The translations under genes and the position numbers were made by a program. The notes below the pieces were generated by a model. It had not been told where the DNA came from. It did not search any database and worked only from the letters and a program-made list of their open reading frames with translations. From Komagataeibacter nataicola (lineage in GTDB: Bacteria > Pseudomonadota > Alphaproteobacteria > Acetobacterales > Acetobacteraceae), in assembly GCF_003207795.1 (NCBI RefSeq), contig NZ_NIRT01000005.1, positions 1-64,000 on the forward strand: a stretch of DNA of 64,000 nucleotides, given 5' to 3'. This document shows positions 8,611 through 16,866 of the stretch, piece by piece. Within the stretch, counting starts at the first letter, position 1. Every line of letters begins with the position of its first letter.

Positions 8611-9378
8611 ATGAACAGGTTCATAGATATTAATGCGGACCTTGGCGAAAGCTGGGGCCATTACCGGATCGGGGATGACGATGCGATGCTTTCCATCGTA
8701 TCCTCGGCCAATGTCGCCTGCGGCTTTCATGGCGGTGACTTCAATATCATGGCCTACACATTTGCCGAGGCCCGGCGCAAGGGCGTCACCATTGGCGCGC
8801 ATCCCGGCTTTCCGGATCTATGGGGCTTCGGGCGGCGGGTCATACCGTTTTCCATGCATGAGATCGAACGGATCGTGGCCTATCAGGTCGGGGCCGCACG
8901 CAGCATGGCGGCCTATGCCGGGCACGAGCTGGCCTATGTCAAGGTGCATGGCGCCCTTGGCAACCTGACGGAAAAGGATCCCGCGGTTGCCCATGCCATT
9001 CTGAACGCGCTGAAGGCGGTCGCACCTGACCTGCCGGTCATGGCCATCGCGCTGAGCCATCTGGAAACCATAGGACGTGATCGGGGCATGACGGTTCTGT
9101 CCGAAATTTTTGCCGATCGTGCCTATACGGAGGACGGACACCTCGTTGCGCGCAAGGAAGAAGGCGCGGTCCTGCATGATGCCGACTTTGCGGCCATGCG
9201 TGCGGTCAGGATGATACAGGCTGGCGCGATCGAAACGGTTTCCGGCCATATGCTGCCGACCCGTATCGATAGCATCTGTGTGCATGGTGACAATGCGCAG
9301 TCAGTCGAAATCGCGCACAAGGTCCGCGTGCAACTGGAACAGGCCGGTTTTACGATCCGTCACGGCACGGGTGCGTAG
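8611..9378 (+). CDS. pxpA: 5-oxoprolinase subunit A (LamB/YcsF family)
   Basis: This 255-residue cytoplasmic protein has the LamB/YcsF hallmarks: DINADLGESWGHY at residues 5-17, SANVACGFHGGD at about 32, and IGAHPGFPDLWGFGRR at about 60. PxpA supplies the ring-opening amidase-like active site of the prokaryotic 5-oxoprolinase. The ATG at 8611 with GGAAACCGGA just upstream gives the usual family length; a longer in-frame extension overlaps pxpC and is not supported. In operons with biotin carboxylase subunits it may act on a carboxylated rather than phosphorylated lactam; that is inference. Confidence 0.9.
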   Translation: MNRFIDINADLGESWGHYRIGDDDAMLSIVSSANVACGFHGGDFNIMAYTFAEARRKGVTIGAHPGFPDLWGFGRRVIPFSMHEIERIVAYQVGAARSMAAYAGHELAYVKVHGALGNLTEKDPAVAHAILNALKAVAPDLPVMAIALSHLETIGRDRGMTVLSEIFADRAYTEDGHLVARKEEGAVLHDADFAAMRAVRMIQAGAIETVSGHMLPTRIDSICVHGDNAQSVEIAHKVRVQLEQAGFTIRHGTGA

Positions 9379-9412
9379 GGATAGCCCTGGCACCATATGC
9401 AAGGATAGACAT

Positions 9413-9880
9413 GTGAATACCGCATTGATTGAATCCCTGATGGCGCGCATGTGCGCTGAACGCGTGATTGAACTGGATTATAGCTGCAACGGCGCGCGTA
9501 TCCGCCTGGTGCGCGAAAGCGGGCAGGATGATGCGCGGCACCGGGAAGCGGTGCCCGCCGTGGCCGCTCCCGTGGTGGTTCAGGACAGACCACCCGCTGA
9601 TGATGACGCGGGCGCGCAGTCGCTGCCACAAATTATTGAGATTACGGCGCAGATGGCAGGGCAGTTCTATATCACGCCCGCCCCCGGAGAACCGCCTTTT
9701 GTAACCGCAGGCGATGAAGTCGCGGAGGGAGCGCCGCTGTACATCATGGAAGTGATGAAGATGCTGAACCGGATGGAGGCAGAATTCGCATGCCGGATTA
9801 TTGCGGTCCTGTGCGAAAACGGGGCAGGTGTCGAGATCGGCACCCCCCTGTTCCGGGTGGAGCGGACGGACCATGCGTAA
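9413..9880 (+). CDS. Biotin carboxyl carrier protein (AccB-type), operon-specific copy
   Basis: This 155-residue protein has an AccB-like N-terminal helix region, an acidic and proline-rich linker (about residues 45-70) and a C-terminal biotinyl domain. The biotin acceptor motif EVMKM is intact, with the lysine at about residue 116. A GTG start at 9413 with AAGGA seven bases upstream is chosen. It overlaps the biotin carboxylase start by eight bases. The position inside a pxp operon, with no accA or accD, indicates a dedicated carrier and not the fatty acid synthesis one. Confidence 0.85.
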   Translation: MNTALIESLMARMCAERVIELDYSCNGARIRLVRESGQDDARHREAVPAVAAPVVVQDRPPADDDAGAQSLPQIIEITAQMAGQFYITPAPGEPPFVTAGDEVAEGAPLYIMEVMKMLNRMEAEFACRIIAVLCENGAGVEIGTPLFRVERTDHA

Positions 9881-11252
9881 GGTTGAAACGGTCCTGATCG
9901 CCAATCGGGGCGAGATCGCCCTGCGCGTGCTGCGTGCCTGCCGCGAACTCGGGCTGCGGACGGTGGGCATATATTCTGAAGCCGATGCCAGTTTACGCCA
10001 TCTGTCCTTATGTGATCGCACGATCTGTATTGGTCCGGCACCAGCGGCAAAAAGCTATCTGGATACGGAACTGGTGCTGCGGGCTGCCCGGCTTACACAG
10101 GCCGATGCCATCCATCCCGGTTATGGTTTCCTGTCGGAAAATCCGACCTTCGCCCGCGCGGTGGAAGAGGCGGGCCTGGTTCTGATCGGGCCATCCTCCA
10201 CCATCATGCGGCGCATGGGCGACAAGATCGAGGCCAAGCGCATGATGCTGGCCGCGGGCATGCCCTGCCTGCCGGGCTCTGATGGCCCGCTGCCCGAGGA
10301 TATGGATCAGGCCAGCGCACTGGGCGCGCGTATCGGCTATCCGCTTATTGTCAAGGCCGCGGGCGGCGGGGGCGGACGGGGCATGCGGATCGTGCACACG
10401 CCCGCTGACCTGCGGCAGGCGGTCCAGACCGCGCGGGAAGAAGCCATTCGCGCTTTTGGCAACGGCACGCTGTATGGTGAACGTTTTCTGACCCACCCAC
10501 GCCATGTGGAAATACAGGTCATGGCCGACCAGCATGGTCATGCCGTCTGGCTGGGAGATCGTGACTGTTCCGTGCAGCGCCGCCACCAGAAGGTCATTGA
10601 GGAAGCGCCCGCCTATGGCATCGGGCGCGATGAAATTGCGCGTCTTGGCGCGCTCTGCGCGGCAACCTGCCTGAAGATCGGGTATGTCGGGGCAGGGACG
10701 TTCGAGTTCCTGTATGAAGACGGCGCGTTTTATTTCATTGAGATGAACACGCGTATTCAGGTCGAGCATCCAGTGACCGAAATGGTGACCGGCATCGACA
10801 TCGTGCGTGAACAGATCCGCGTTGCGATGGGGGAGCCCCTGTCCCTTACGCAGGCTGACGTGCGGTGCGATGGTCATGCCATTGAATGTCGCATCAACGC
10901 GGAAAATCCTGATACGTTCATGCCTGGCCCCGGCAAGGTCACGCGCTGGCTCGCGCCGGGCGGTGAGGGCGTGCGCACCGATACCCATCTGTATGATGGC
11001 TATGTCGTGCCAACGCACTATGATTCCCTCGTTGCCAAGCTGATCGTGCGCGGGCGTTCGCGCAATGAGGCGATCAGCAAGATGCGTGCGGCCCTGGAGG
11101 AGACGGAAGTGGACGGTATTCCCACGACCATTCCCCTCCATCTCCACCTGATGGAAGACGAGCGTTTCCGGGCGGGGGATATATCGGTTCACTATCTGGA
11201 AGAACGCGACTTCAGCCGCAATAAAAAGGACAGCACTCATGGCGCGGGGTGA
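9873..11252 (+). CDS. Biotin carboxylase subunit (AccC-type), operon-specific copy
   Basis: This 459-residue ATP-grasp enzyme carboxylates biotin on its carrier using ATP and bicarbonate. Visible hallmarks are VLIANRGEIALRVLRACREL at the N-terminus, GYGFLSENPTFA, the ATP loop AAGGGGGRGM at about residue 160, and FIEMNTRIQVEHPVTEMVTG near 290. Length matches the family. The start ATG at 9873 lies inside the end of the carrier gene. No acetyl-CoA carboxyltransferase genes accompany it; the only carboxyltransferase-like genes nearby are pxpB and pxpC. Confidence 0.9.
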   Translation: MRKVETVLIANRGEIALRVLRACRELGLRTVGIYSEADASLRHLSLCDRTICIGPAPAAKSYLDTELVLRAARLTQADAIHPGYGFLSENPTFARAVEEAGLVLIGPSSTIMRRMGDKIEAKRMMLAAGMPCLPGSDGPLPEDMDQASALGARIGYPLIVKAAGGGGGRGMRIVHTPADLRQAVQTAREEAIRAFGNGTLYGERFLTHPRHVEIQVMADQHGHAVWLGDRDCSVQRRHQKVIEEAPAYGIGRDEIARLGALCAATCLKIGYVGAGTFEFLYEDGAFYFIEMNTRIQVEHPVTEMVTGIDIVREQIRVAMGEPLSLTQADVRCDGHAIECRINAENPDTFMPGPGKVTRWLAPGGEGVRTDTHLYDGYVVPTHYDSLVAKLIVRGRSRNEAISKMRAALEETEVDGIPTTIPLHLHLMEDERFRAGDISVHYLEERDFSRNKKDSTHGAG

Positions 11253-11673
11253 GGATATGCCCACGGATATCGTATGGGATATGGTCGCGTGCATGCGTCG
11301 CTATGGCATGCGCGAACTCGATGTGCATGACGGTGCAATGACATTGCGCCTGCTTCTTGAGGGCGCAGTGGCGCAGACCGGGGCGGAGGAGAGATTATCG
11401 GGCGATAACGGCGCGGCGACAGTCTCCACGCCATCTGCCGGCACGGTGGTTTACAGCCCCGTTATGGGGGGCGTGCTGCTGACCCACCCGTTGCGCCATG
11501 CCCCGGAGGTCGAGCCCGGGCAGGAGGTGGCGGAAGGGGATATCATCGCCTTCATCGCCGTCGATCATATCCTGCAGCCCGTTGTGGCCCCGTGTGCCGG
11601 GCATATAGACACGATTGAGGTCAAGCATGATGAGGTGGTGGGGTATCACCAGCCGCTTATGGTCATCCTGTGA
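11239..11673 (+). CDS. Biotinyl-domain protein lacking the biotin-accepting lysine
   Basis: This 144-residue protein resembles AccB: an N-terminal helix (IVWDMVACMRRYGMRELDVH), a short linker and a lipoyl/biotinyl-like beta fold (VYSPVMGGVLL, then VAPCAGHIDTIEVKHDEVVGY). Where biotin carriers have E-V/A-M-K-M, this protein has A-V-D-H-I, so histidine (about residue 110) replaces the acceptor lysine. It therefore should not be biotinylated. It overlaps the end of the biotin carboxylase gene; AAAGGA eight bases upstream supports the ATG at 11239, with the ATG at 11257 as an alternative. It may be a structural subunit or a regulator of the carboxylase complex. Confidence 0.8.
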   Translation: MARGEDMPTDIVWDMVACMRRYGMRELDVHDGAMTLRLLLEGAVAQTGAEERLSGDNGAATVSTPSAGTVVYSPVMGGVLLTHPLRHAPEVEPGQEVAEGDIIAFIAVDHILQPVVAPCAGHIDTIEVKHDEVVGYHQPLMVIL

Positions 11674-11681
11674 CCGATCCG

Positions 11682-11697
11682 GCCTGAACGGTCAGGC
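11682..11697. terminator. Short hairpin between convergent genes
   Basis: GCCTGA (11682-11687) pairs with TCAGGC (11692-11697) around ACGG. It overlaps the stop codon of the permease gene and lies nine bases after the last gene of the pxp operon. There is no T run, so termination is only a possibility. Confidence 0.3.
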
Positions 11698-13218
11698 GCG
11701 GGGCACGGGAAATGCCGCCTCATCGTCAGTCGCAACAGGGGGGTGGTTGATGGCAGGGCCTGATTTCATCAGGGCTAGGTAACATAACCCTCCCGTCAGG
11801 CATCCGATGAACCATGCAAATTCCGACAGGGCCGATAACGCAGGTACGAACACGCTAGCGCTCCCTGCCACCACCGCAATCAGCAGGGCAAGGACGGCCG
11901 CCGGGTTGACCCCGTTGCGGTACCAGTAACGGCCCTGCGCACTGGTGGTATAAAGAGCAGCGACATCAACCTGCCTGCGGCGTACGATATAGTAGTCACA
12001 TACAAGAATACCGAATAACGGGCCGATGAACGTCGCCAGCACATCGAGCGTCAGGTGCATGACCTGCGGGTTGCCATACAGTTTCCATGGCATGATGACG
12101 ATGGAGCCGGCAGCCGCAATCATGCCGCCACCGCGCAGGCTGATATGCCGGGGCGAGAGGTTGGAAAAATCGAACGAGGCCGAGACAAAATTGGCCACGA
12201 TATTGATGCCTGCCGTCGCAATGATGAATGTCAGCATGCCAAATATGACCGCTGTCAGGCTGTCAATATGCGCCACGGTTTCCACCGGATCGATCATGAC
12301 ATGGCCAAAAGCGGGCGCGGTCAGGGCAATGGTGCAGATTGTCAGTGCTGAAAACCCGATGAAATTGAACGGCAACCCCCAGAAATTGCCGCGTCTTATA
12401 TCCGCTGCACTGCGCCCGTAGCGGGCAAAATCACCAAAATTGAGCATGGGGCCGGAAAAATAGGACACCACAAGCGCTACGGCATTCACGCTGGCCCACA
12501 CAAGTGCGCCGCCATGCAACGGGGTGCTGGCACCGGTAATCTGCAAGGAAAAATGACGCCAACCCACATGCTGGAGCAGATACAGGTCCAGCGCGATCAT
12601 GATGGCGTATACGGCAGGCCCCGCCAGTTCTATAAACCGGCGGACTGTCTCGATGCCCCGCCAGAAAATGGCGGCCTGCACCAGCCATAACAGGCCAAAT
12701 GCGGCCCACCCCACGGCTGAAAGCCCCAGCATGCCATGCAGCCTGACCTCTGCCCATGGTGTCAGGCCAGGGGCAAGCCGCAGGGTCAGCACCACCAGCG
12801 CGTTCGATGCCAGCCATGTCTGTATGCCGTACCAGCATACGGCGATCACGCCGCGTATCAGCGCGGGAATATTGGCCCCCAGCACGCCAAAGGACATGCG
12901 GCATATAACCGGGAACGGCGTGCCCGTGCGCTGGCTGGGCACCGCCACAAGGTTGCACAGGGCGTTTACGATCAGTACGCCTGCCAGCAGGGCGGCAAAA
13001 ACCAGTCCCGAAGGCAGGCCGAGTGTAAAGAGGTTGCCTGCCGTGACATAGCCGCCAACGCTATGCACATCCGACATCCAGAAAGACAGGTAGTCGTACC
13101 AGTTCCAGTCCTGCTTTTCCGCAGGGAGCAGATCGCGGTTGCGCAGCCTGTCATCCTGCGCGCCGTGCTGCGTGGCTGAAGAAGATGGAACCGTTTCCGG
13201 TCGTACCTGCATGTTCAT
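11692..13218 (-). CDS. NCS1 family permease (allantoin / hydantoin / nucleobase type)
   Basis: This 508-residue polytopic inner-membrane protein belongs to the NCS1 symporters, which import hydantoins, allantoin, uracil, cytosine or thiamine precursors with sodium or protons. The family pattern is clear in NRDLLPAEKQDWNWYDYLSFW and then ALCNLVAVPSQRTGTPFPVI. The ATG at 13218 has GGGGGAG six bases upstream and is preferred over one 15 bases earlier. It follows the TonB-dependent receptor by 88 bases on the same strand and converges on the pxp operon. With the racemase further up, this suggests a cyclic amide or hydantoin as substrate. Confidence 0.85.
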   Translation of the reverse strand: MNMQVRPETVPSSSATQHGAQDDRLRNRDLLPAEKQDWNWYDYLSFWMSDVHSVGGYVTAGNLFTLGLPSGLVFAALLAGVLIVNALCNLVAVPSQRTGTPFPVICRMSFGVLGANIPALIRGVIAVCWYGIQTWLASNALVVLTLRLAPGLTPWAEVRLHGMLGLSAVGWAAFGLLWLVQAAIFWRGIETVRRFIELAGPAVYAIMIALDLYLLQHVGWRHFSLQITGASTPLHGGALVWASVNAVALVVSYFSGPMLNFGDFARYGRSAADIRRGNFWGLPFNFIGFSALTICTIALTAPAFGHVMIDPVETVAHIDSLTAVIFGMLTFIIATAGINIVANFVSASFDFSNLSPRHISLRGGGMIAAAGSIVIMPWKLYGNPQVMHLTLDVLATFIGPLFGILVCDYYIVRRRQVDVAALYTTSAQGRYWYRNGVNPAAVLALLIAVVAGSASVFVPALSALSEFAWFIGCLTGGLCYLALMKSGPAINHPPVATDDEAAFPVPRA

Positions 13219-13306
13219 ACACAGCTCCCCCACGGGCCATTATGCCCGGCTGTGGCGGCGGTGTGAAGGTCATGCCCGCTCATGTATCCCATTGCATGAT
13301 GCCCGT

Positions 13307-15790
13307 TCAGAAACCGGCCCGGAAAGTCACGACCGCCGAGAAACGCCCCAGCGTATTATAGGTGGGTGCGGTGCCCTGTATCTTGCCGATGGTGGTATTG
13401 GTCAGGCTGACGCTGTTGATGGCGGAGTAGGCATGGGTATCGATCATGTTGTTGACCCACAGCATGACTTCCGGGCTTTTGAGAAAGCTCAGCCCGCGCC
13501 CGACCAGGCTGTTGCGCGGCAGGCGCGCGCCTACTGTCGCATTCATGGTGTAAAGCGACGGAAGCGCTTCCTGGTTCATGAAGGTTGAATACTGTTTTGA
13601 GAAGTAATTCAGCCCATAATTCCAGAAGAAGATGCCGTTATCCCAATCCACCCCCAGCGAGGCCGCCCATGTGGGCGTATCGACGGCCATCTTGCCCTTG
13701 GTGGGCAGGCCCTGGATATTGTTGTCGATGGTTGAATGCAGATACTGCATGGACGCATAGGGGCGGAAATGGTGGATGGGGCGCGTGCCGATTTCCGCGT
13801 CAAACCCGTTGGTTGTCTGGTTGCCCGCATCGATGACCTGCCCGATGGCCTCGTTGCCGAGGAACATGGAGGTGGAAACCTGATGATGCGACAGGTTGTA
13901 ATGGAAATATGTAAATGACCCGATGATGTATTTACCGGTGTAGCGCATGCCCACTTCTTCGGTAATATTATATTCATCATGGATATGGGTCTGGCCCTGA
14001 TTGGCGATCTGCCCGGTATTGGGGTTGATGGTGGTGATCATGGCGCTGTCAGGCGGCGCCTTGGCGCCGGTCGAAACCCCGCCGAATATCTGCACATACT
14101 TGTTTAGCTGAAAGTGGCCGCCAAGCGTGGGCAGCGGCATGAACTCGTTGGCGCTGACCTTGCGCTGCAGGCCGGGAATGTTGTCGGTGCCGTCACGATG
14201 GATCATGGTCACGCGCATGCCGCCATCAAGCACCAGCCGCCCGTTGAGCAGCGTGACCGTATCGCCAGCATAAATGCCATTGACGGTAGAAATATCGCTG
14301 TAGTTCTGGGAATAGAAAACCTGCCCGTTGCCCAGCCGCAGTGAATCGCGCGCCCGCCCCCATGACGTGGCCGGGTTGCCCCCGCTGCTGACCCCGGTAT
14401 AGCCGACAAGGTTGGTGGAATTGTCGTAATCGAACCAGTAACCCAGGTAGATATGGTGGTGGCCCACCTTGTAGCTCAGCTTGGCGTTCACGCCGCCGCG
14501 CATTTCGTTCAGGCTGCTGTACTGCTCGGCCACGCCATAGGACTGACCGGCCTGCTGGCCGGGAATGACAATGGATTGCGGGCTGCTGCCATAGCCATTG
14601 TACACCTGGTCGTTAAGCTCGAAGCCGGAGCCGTAAACCTTCTGGTTGGCGGCCACGTAGGGGGTGACATCCAGCCCGATCCGCCCGAAATTGAAGTGCG
14701 AGGGGGCGGCGATGTTGAAGGTCTTGGAATGAAGCCAGTTCAGCTTCCAGTAATCGGTGCCGCCAGCGGCATTATTGGGGTCGTAGGAACCGGCCAGTTC
14801 GTTCTTCAGCCCCTTCTGCTTCCAGCTGGCCATGGTCATGTCCCAGTAAGGCTCGTTACCGATCACGCCGCGCGTGAAGCCACCGACCAGCGACACGCGG
14901 TTGCCGTCTCCCCATTCCTTGAGGATCTTGAAGTCGATATGCTTGAAGTCTTCCTGGCCGGGACCATGATAGAACGTGTCATGCTGGTTGGAGAACGAGA
15001 TGTAGGAACGGATGCCCGTCTTGCCCCATTCGCCCGTGTCCACGCGCAGGAACTGGCGGGTATAGTCGCGGTTGCCCACGCCGACATCCCCCAGGCCGCC
15101 GAATTTCTTTGAGGGGTCACGGGTCTTGAACTCGAACATGCCGCCCGAGCCGTTGATGGCGGGCGTATCGAGATTGGATGAGCCGGGCTGCACGGAAACG
15201 CTGCCGATATTCTCGCTATCCGTAACCCATGCCACGTCAAGGTTATAGCCGCCGATACTGCTCAGCGGCATGCCTTCCCATACATTGGCAATCTGGTCCT
15301 GTGTCAGGCCACGCATGCTCAGGGCGGATTTTTCGTGACCGGCAGGATCGGTATTGGCGACCACGATGCCCGGCAGCAGCTTGACGGCGTTATAGGCGTT
15401 CTGCGCGGGCGACTGCTTCATGATGTAATCGGGCGTGACGGTGCTGCGTGCCTTGGGCGCGGTCTGTTTCTGGATCAGGCCGCCACCGGGCGCGCGCCCG
15501 GTCACGCCATCGGCTGAATGGACAACGCTGGCCCCCACCCGGATCTGCTCGGCCCCGCCTGTCGCCTTTACACCCTGTGGCTGTACGGTTGCCGGATGGG
15601 CGTCATGAGCGTGCGTGTTATGGGCCGATACCGTGCGGGCCAGGGCCATGCCGCGTGGCGCACCGAGCACCAGCGCTGTTGTCAGCGCCAGAAAAAACCG
15701 ATGACCAGGAGCCTGAACGGAAAAGCGGAGCAGCGGCACGGTCTGCCTGGAGGAATACGATCCGGTCGGGCTTTTTCCGTCAAGGTACAT
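13307..15790 (-). CDS. TonB-dependent outer membrane receptor
   Basis: This full-length receptor of 827 residues has a long N-terminal leader with a hydrophobic stretch (FFLALTTALVLGAPRGMALA), a histidine-rich linker, a plug domain (about residues 105-250, with ALSMRGLTQDQIANVWEGMP) and a beta-barrel ending in FSAVVTFRAGF with terminal phenylalanine. It imports a substrate across the outer membrane with energy from TonB. The ATG at 15790 has AAGGA nine bases upstream. A GntR-type motif (15916-15927) lies in its promoter region. Neighbouring NCS1 permease and racemase suggest the cargo is an amide-ring compound and not a siderophore, but that is inference. Confidence 0.88.
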   Translation of the reverse strand: MYLDGKSPTGSYSSRQTVPLLRFSVQAPGHRFFLALTTALVLGAPRGMALARTVSAHNTHAHDAHPATVQPQGVKATGGAEQIRVGASVVHSADGVTGRAPGGGLIQKQTAPKARSTVTPDYIMKQSPAQNAYNAVKLLPGIVVANTDPAGHEKSALSMRGLTQDQIANVWEGMPLSSIGGYNLDVAWVTDSENIGSVSVQPGSSNLDTPAINGSGGMFEFKTRDPSKKFGGLGDVGVGNRDYTRQFLRVDTGEWGKTGIRSYISFSNQHDTFYHGPGQEDFKHIDFKILKEWGDGNRVSLVGGFTRGVIGNEPYWDMTMASWKQKGLKNELAGSYDPNNAAGGTDYWKLNWLHSKTFNIAAPSHFNFGRIGLDVTPYVAANQKVYGSGFELNDQVYNGYGSSPQSIVIPGQQAGQSYGVAEQYSSLNEMRGGVNAKLSYKVGHHHIYLGYWFDYDNSTNLVGYTGVSSGGNPATSWGRARDSLRLGNGQVFYSQNYSDISTVNGIYAGDTVTLLNGRLVLDGGMRVTMIHRDGTDNIPGLQRKVSANEFMPLPTLGGHFQLNKYVQIFGGVSTGAKAPPDSAMITTINPNTGQIANQGQTHIHDEYNITEEVGMRYTGKYIIGSFTYFHYNLSHHQVSTSMFLGNEAIGQVIDAGNQTTNGFDAEIGTRPIHHFRPYASMQYLHSTIDNNIQGLPTKGKMAVDTPTWAASLGVDWDNGIFFWNYGLNYFSKQYSTFMNQEALPSLYTMNATVGARLPRNSLVGRGLSFLKSPEVMLWVNNMIDTHAYSAINSVSLTNTTIGKIQGTAPTYNTLGRFSAVVTFRAGF

Positions 15791-15915
15791 TGCCGGTGTC
15801 CTTATTCTTTATCCCGCTTGGCAGGCCGGGATCGCGACATGGAATGATACTTGAGAGAAATGTTCTCTCATTACGGATATAGGATAATATCGGTTTAAAA
15901 TATGTGTCAACGCAT

Positions 15916-15927
15916 ATTGTTTACAAA
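15916..15927. promoter_or_regulatory. Candidate GntR/FCD operator upstream of the receptor gene
   Basis: ATTGTTTACAAA is part of a 20-base stretch TCAACGCATATTGTTTACAA (15907-15926), which agrees at 17 of 20 positions with a stretch before the racemase/gntR pair. TTGT-NN-ACAA is a usual half-site layout for FCD-type GntR regulators. Confidence 0.55.
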
Positions 15928-15935
15928 AATGGATT

Positions 15936-16709
15936 TCAATCCTGGCAGGCGCGGACAGGCGCGCCAGATGCCAGATAACGGTGCAGTTCGGGGGAAAGGC
16001 CTATCGTTTCCATGCAGGCCCGAGGGCGCATGGGCGGTATGGGGCGCGCCAGCAGGTCAAGGACTTCGTGCAGGCTTTCGTGCAGGGAGCACATGACCGG
16101 GGCGGTTACATCCGGCGCAATCCGTGCGGCCAGACCCGCAAGGCCTGCGCCCCCCAGCACCACGCGGGCGGCGCCATCCTTATGCACCGCTTCATTGCAG
16201 GCGCGCGCAATCTCGCGGCAGGCGGCGGCCCCGCCCTGCGCCAGAACGTTACCCGCGGCGGGCAGGATGCGGATGGACGCCAGTCGCGCGCTCAATCCCA
16301 TGGCCTGCACCAGATCCACAAGCATGGGTTTCCATTCCGGGCCGCCGGTCACGATGGAAAAGCGTCCCGGCAACCGTGCCGCCCGTATGAGGGAAGCCTG
16401 CGCCATGCCTGCAACCGGCACCGGGCAGAGACTGGCCAGCGCCTCGCGCCCCGGGTCGCCAAAGCAGGCCACCAGTACTGCGTCAAACGGTCCGTGCGCA
16501 CAGGCCAGCGCATCGAGCACCGCATGGCCCGCAATCGTGACGGAAACGCGGTCGGTCAGGTAGCGTGCCCCGAACCGGGCGGTGACTGCCTCAATCGCCA
16601 CGGCCCCGGCAAACCGGTCCTGCGCATAGGCCACCATGCGTTGCGTCATATCCGTATCGGTATTGGGATTGATAAGCAGCAGGCGCGACACGGGCAGGCA
16701 TCCAATCAT
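15936..16709 (-). CDS. Asp/Glu/hydantoin racemase-like protein with one catalytic cysteine missing
   Basis: This 257-residue protein belongs to the Asp/Glu racemase superfamily, closest in pattern to hydantoin or allantoin racemases (LLLINPNTDTDMTQRMV at the N-terminus, LVACFGDPG at about residue 80). These enzymes use two cysteines. The first is present in ACFGDPG. The second, normally in an LGCAGM motif near residue 183, is glycine here (VVLGGAGLAG), one base away from TGC. The protein may be inactive as a racemase or may have changed chemistry, as arylmalonate decarboxylase (also one cysteine) shows. No good ribosome site precedes the ATG at 16709; a GTG at 16691 (SRLLLINPNTD) after GGATG is a strong alternative. 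Confidence 0.8.
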   Translation of the reverse strand: MIGCLPVSRLLLINPNTDTDMTQRMVAYAQDRFAGAVAIEAVTARFGARYLTDRVSVTIAGHAVLDALACAHGPFDAVLVACFGDPGREALASLCPVPVAGMAQASLIRAARLPGRFSIVTGGPEWKPMLVDLVQAMGLSARLASIRILPAAGNVLAQGGAAACREIARACNEAVHKDGAARVVLGGAGLAGLAARIAPDVTAPVMCSLHESLHEVLDLLARPIPPMRPRACMETIGLSPELHRYLASGAPVRACQD

Positions 16710-16778
16710 GATTAAGGTGGGCCATATCAGTGACCTCTGTCAGTCAGTATGATTTGGAAACGTATTTCGTCAACCATT

Positions 16779-16790
16779 ATTGTTTACAAT
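16779..16790. promoter_or_regulatory. Candidate GntR/FCD operator in the racemase-gntR divergent promoter
   Basis: ATTGTTTACAAT is a perfect inverted repeat (ATTGT-TT-ACAAT). It sits between the divergent racemase and gntR genes, 77 bases before the chosen regulator start. It matches the site before the TonB-dependent receptor, as expected for an autoregulated local regulator. Confidence 0.6.
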
Positions 16791-16866
16791 ATCAAGGCCC
16801 TTGACGGAAGCGCCAGACTGTCCCAACAGAATGCGTTTCAGCAAAAGGGGAGGGGAGGCAAGAGCC

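Noticed and set aside
9873-11252. Housekeeping accBC for fatty acid synthesis
   Set aside because: The genes are embedded by overlaps in the pxp operon with a second, lysine-free carrier, so a dedicated role is more likely, although shared use cannot be excluded.
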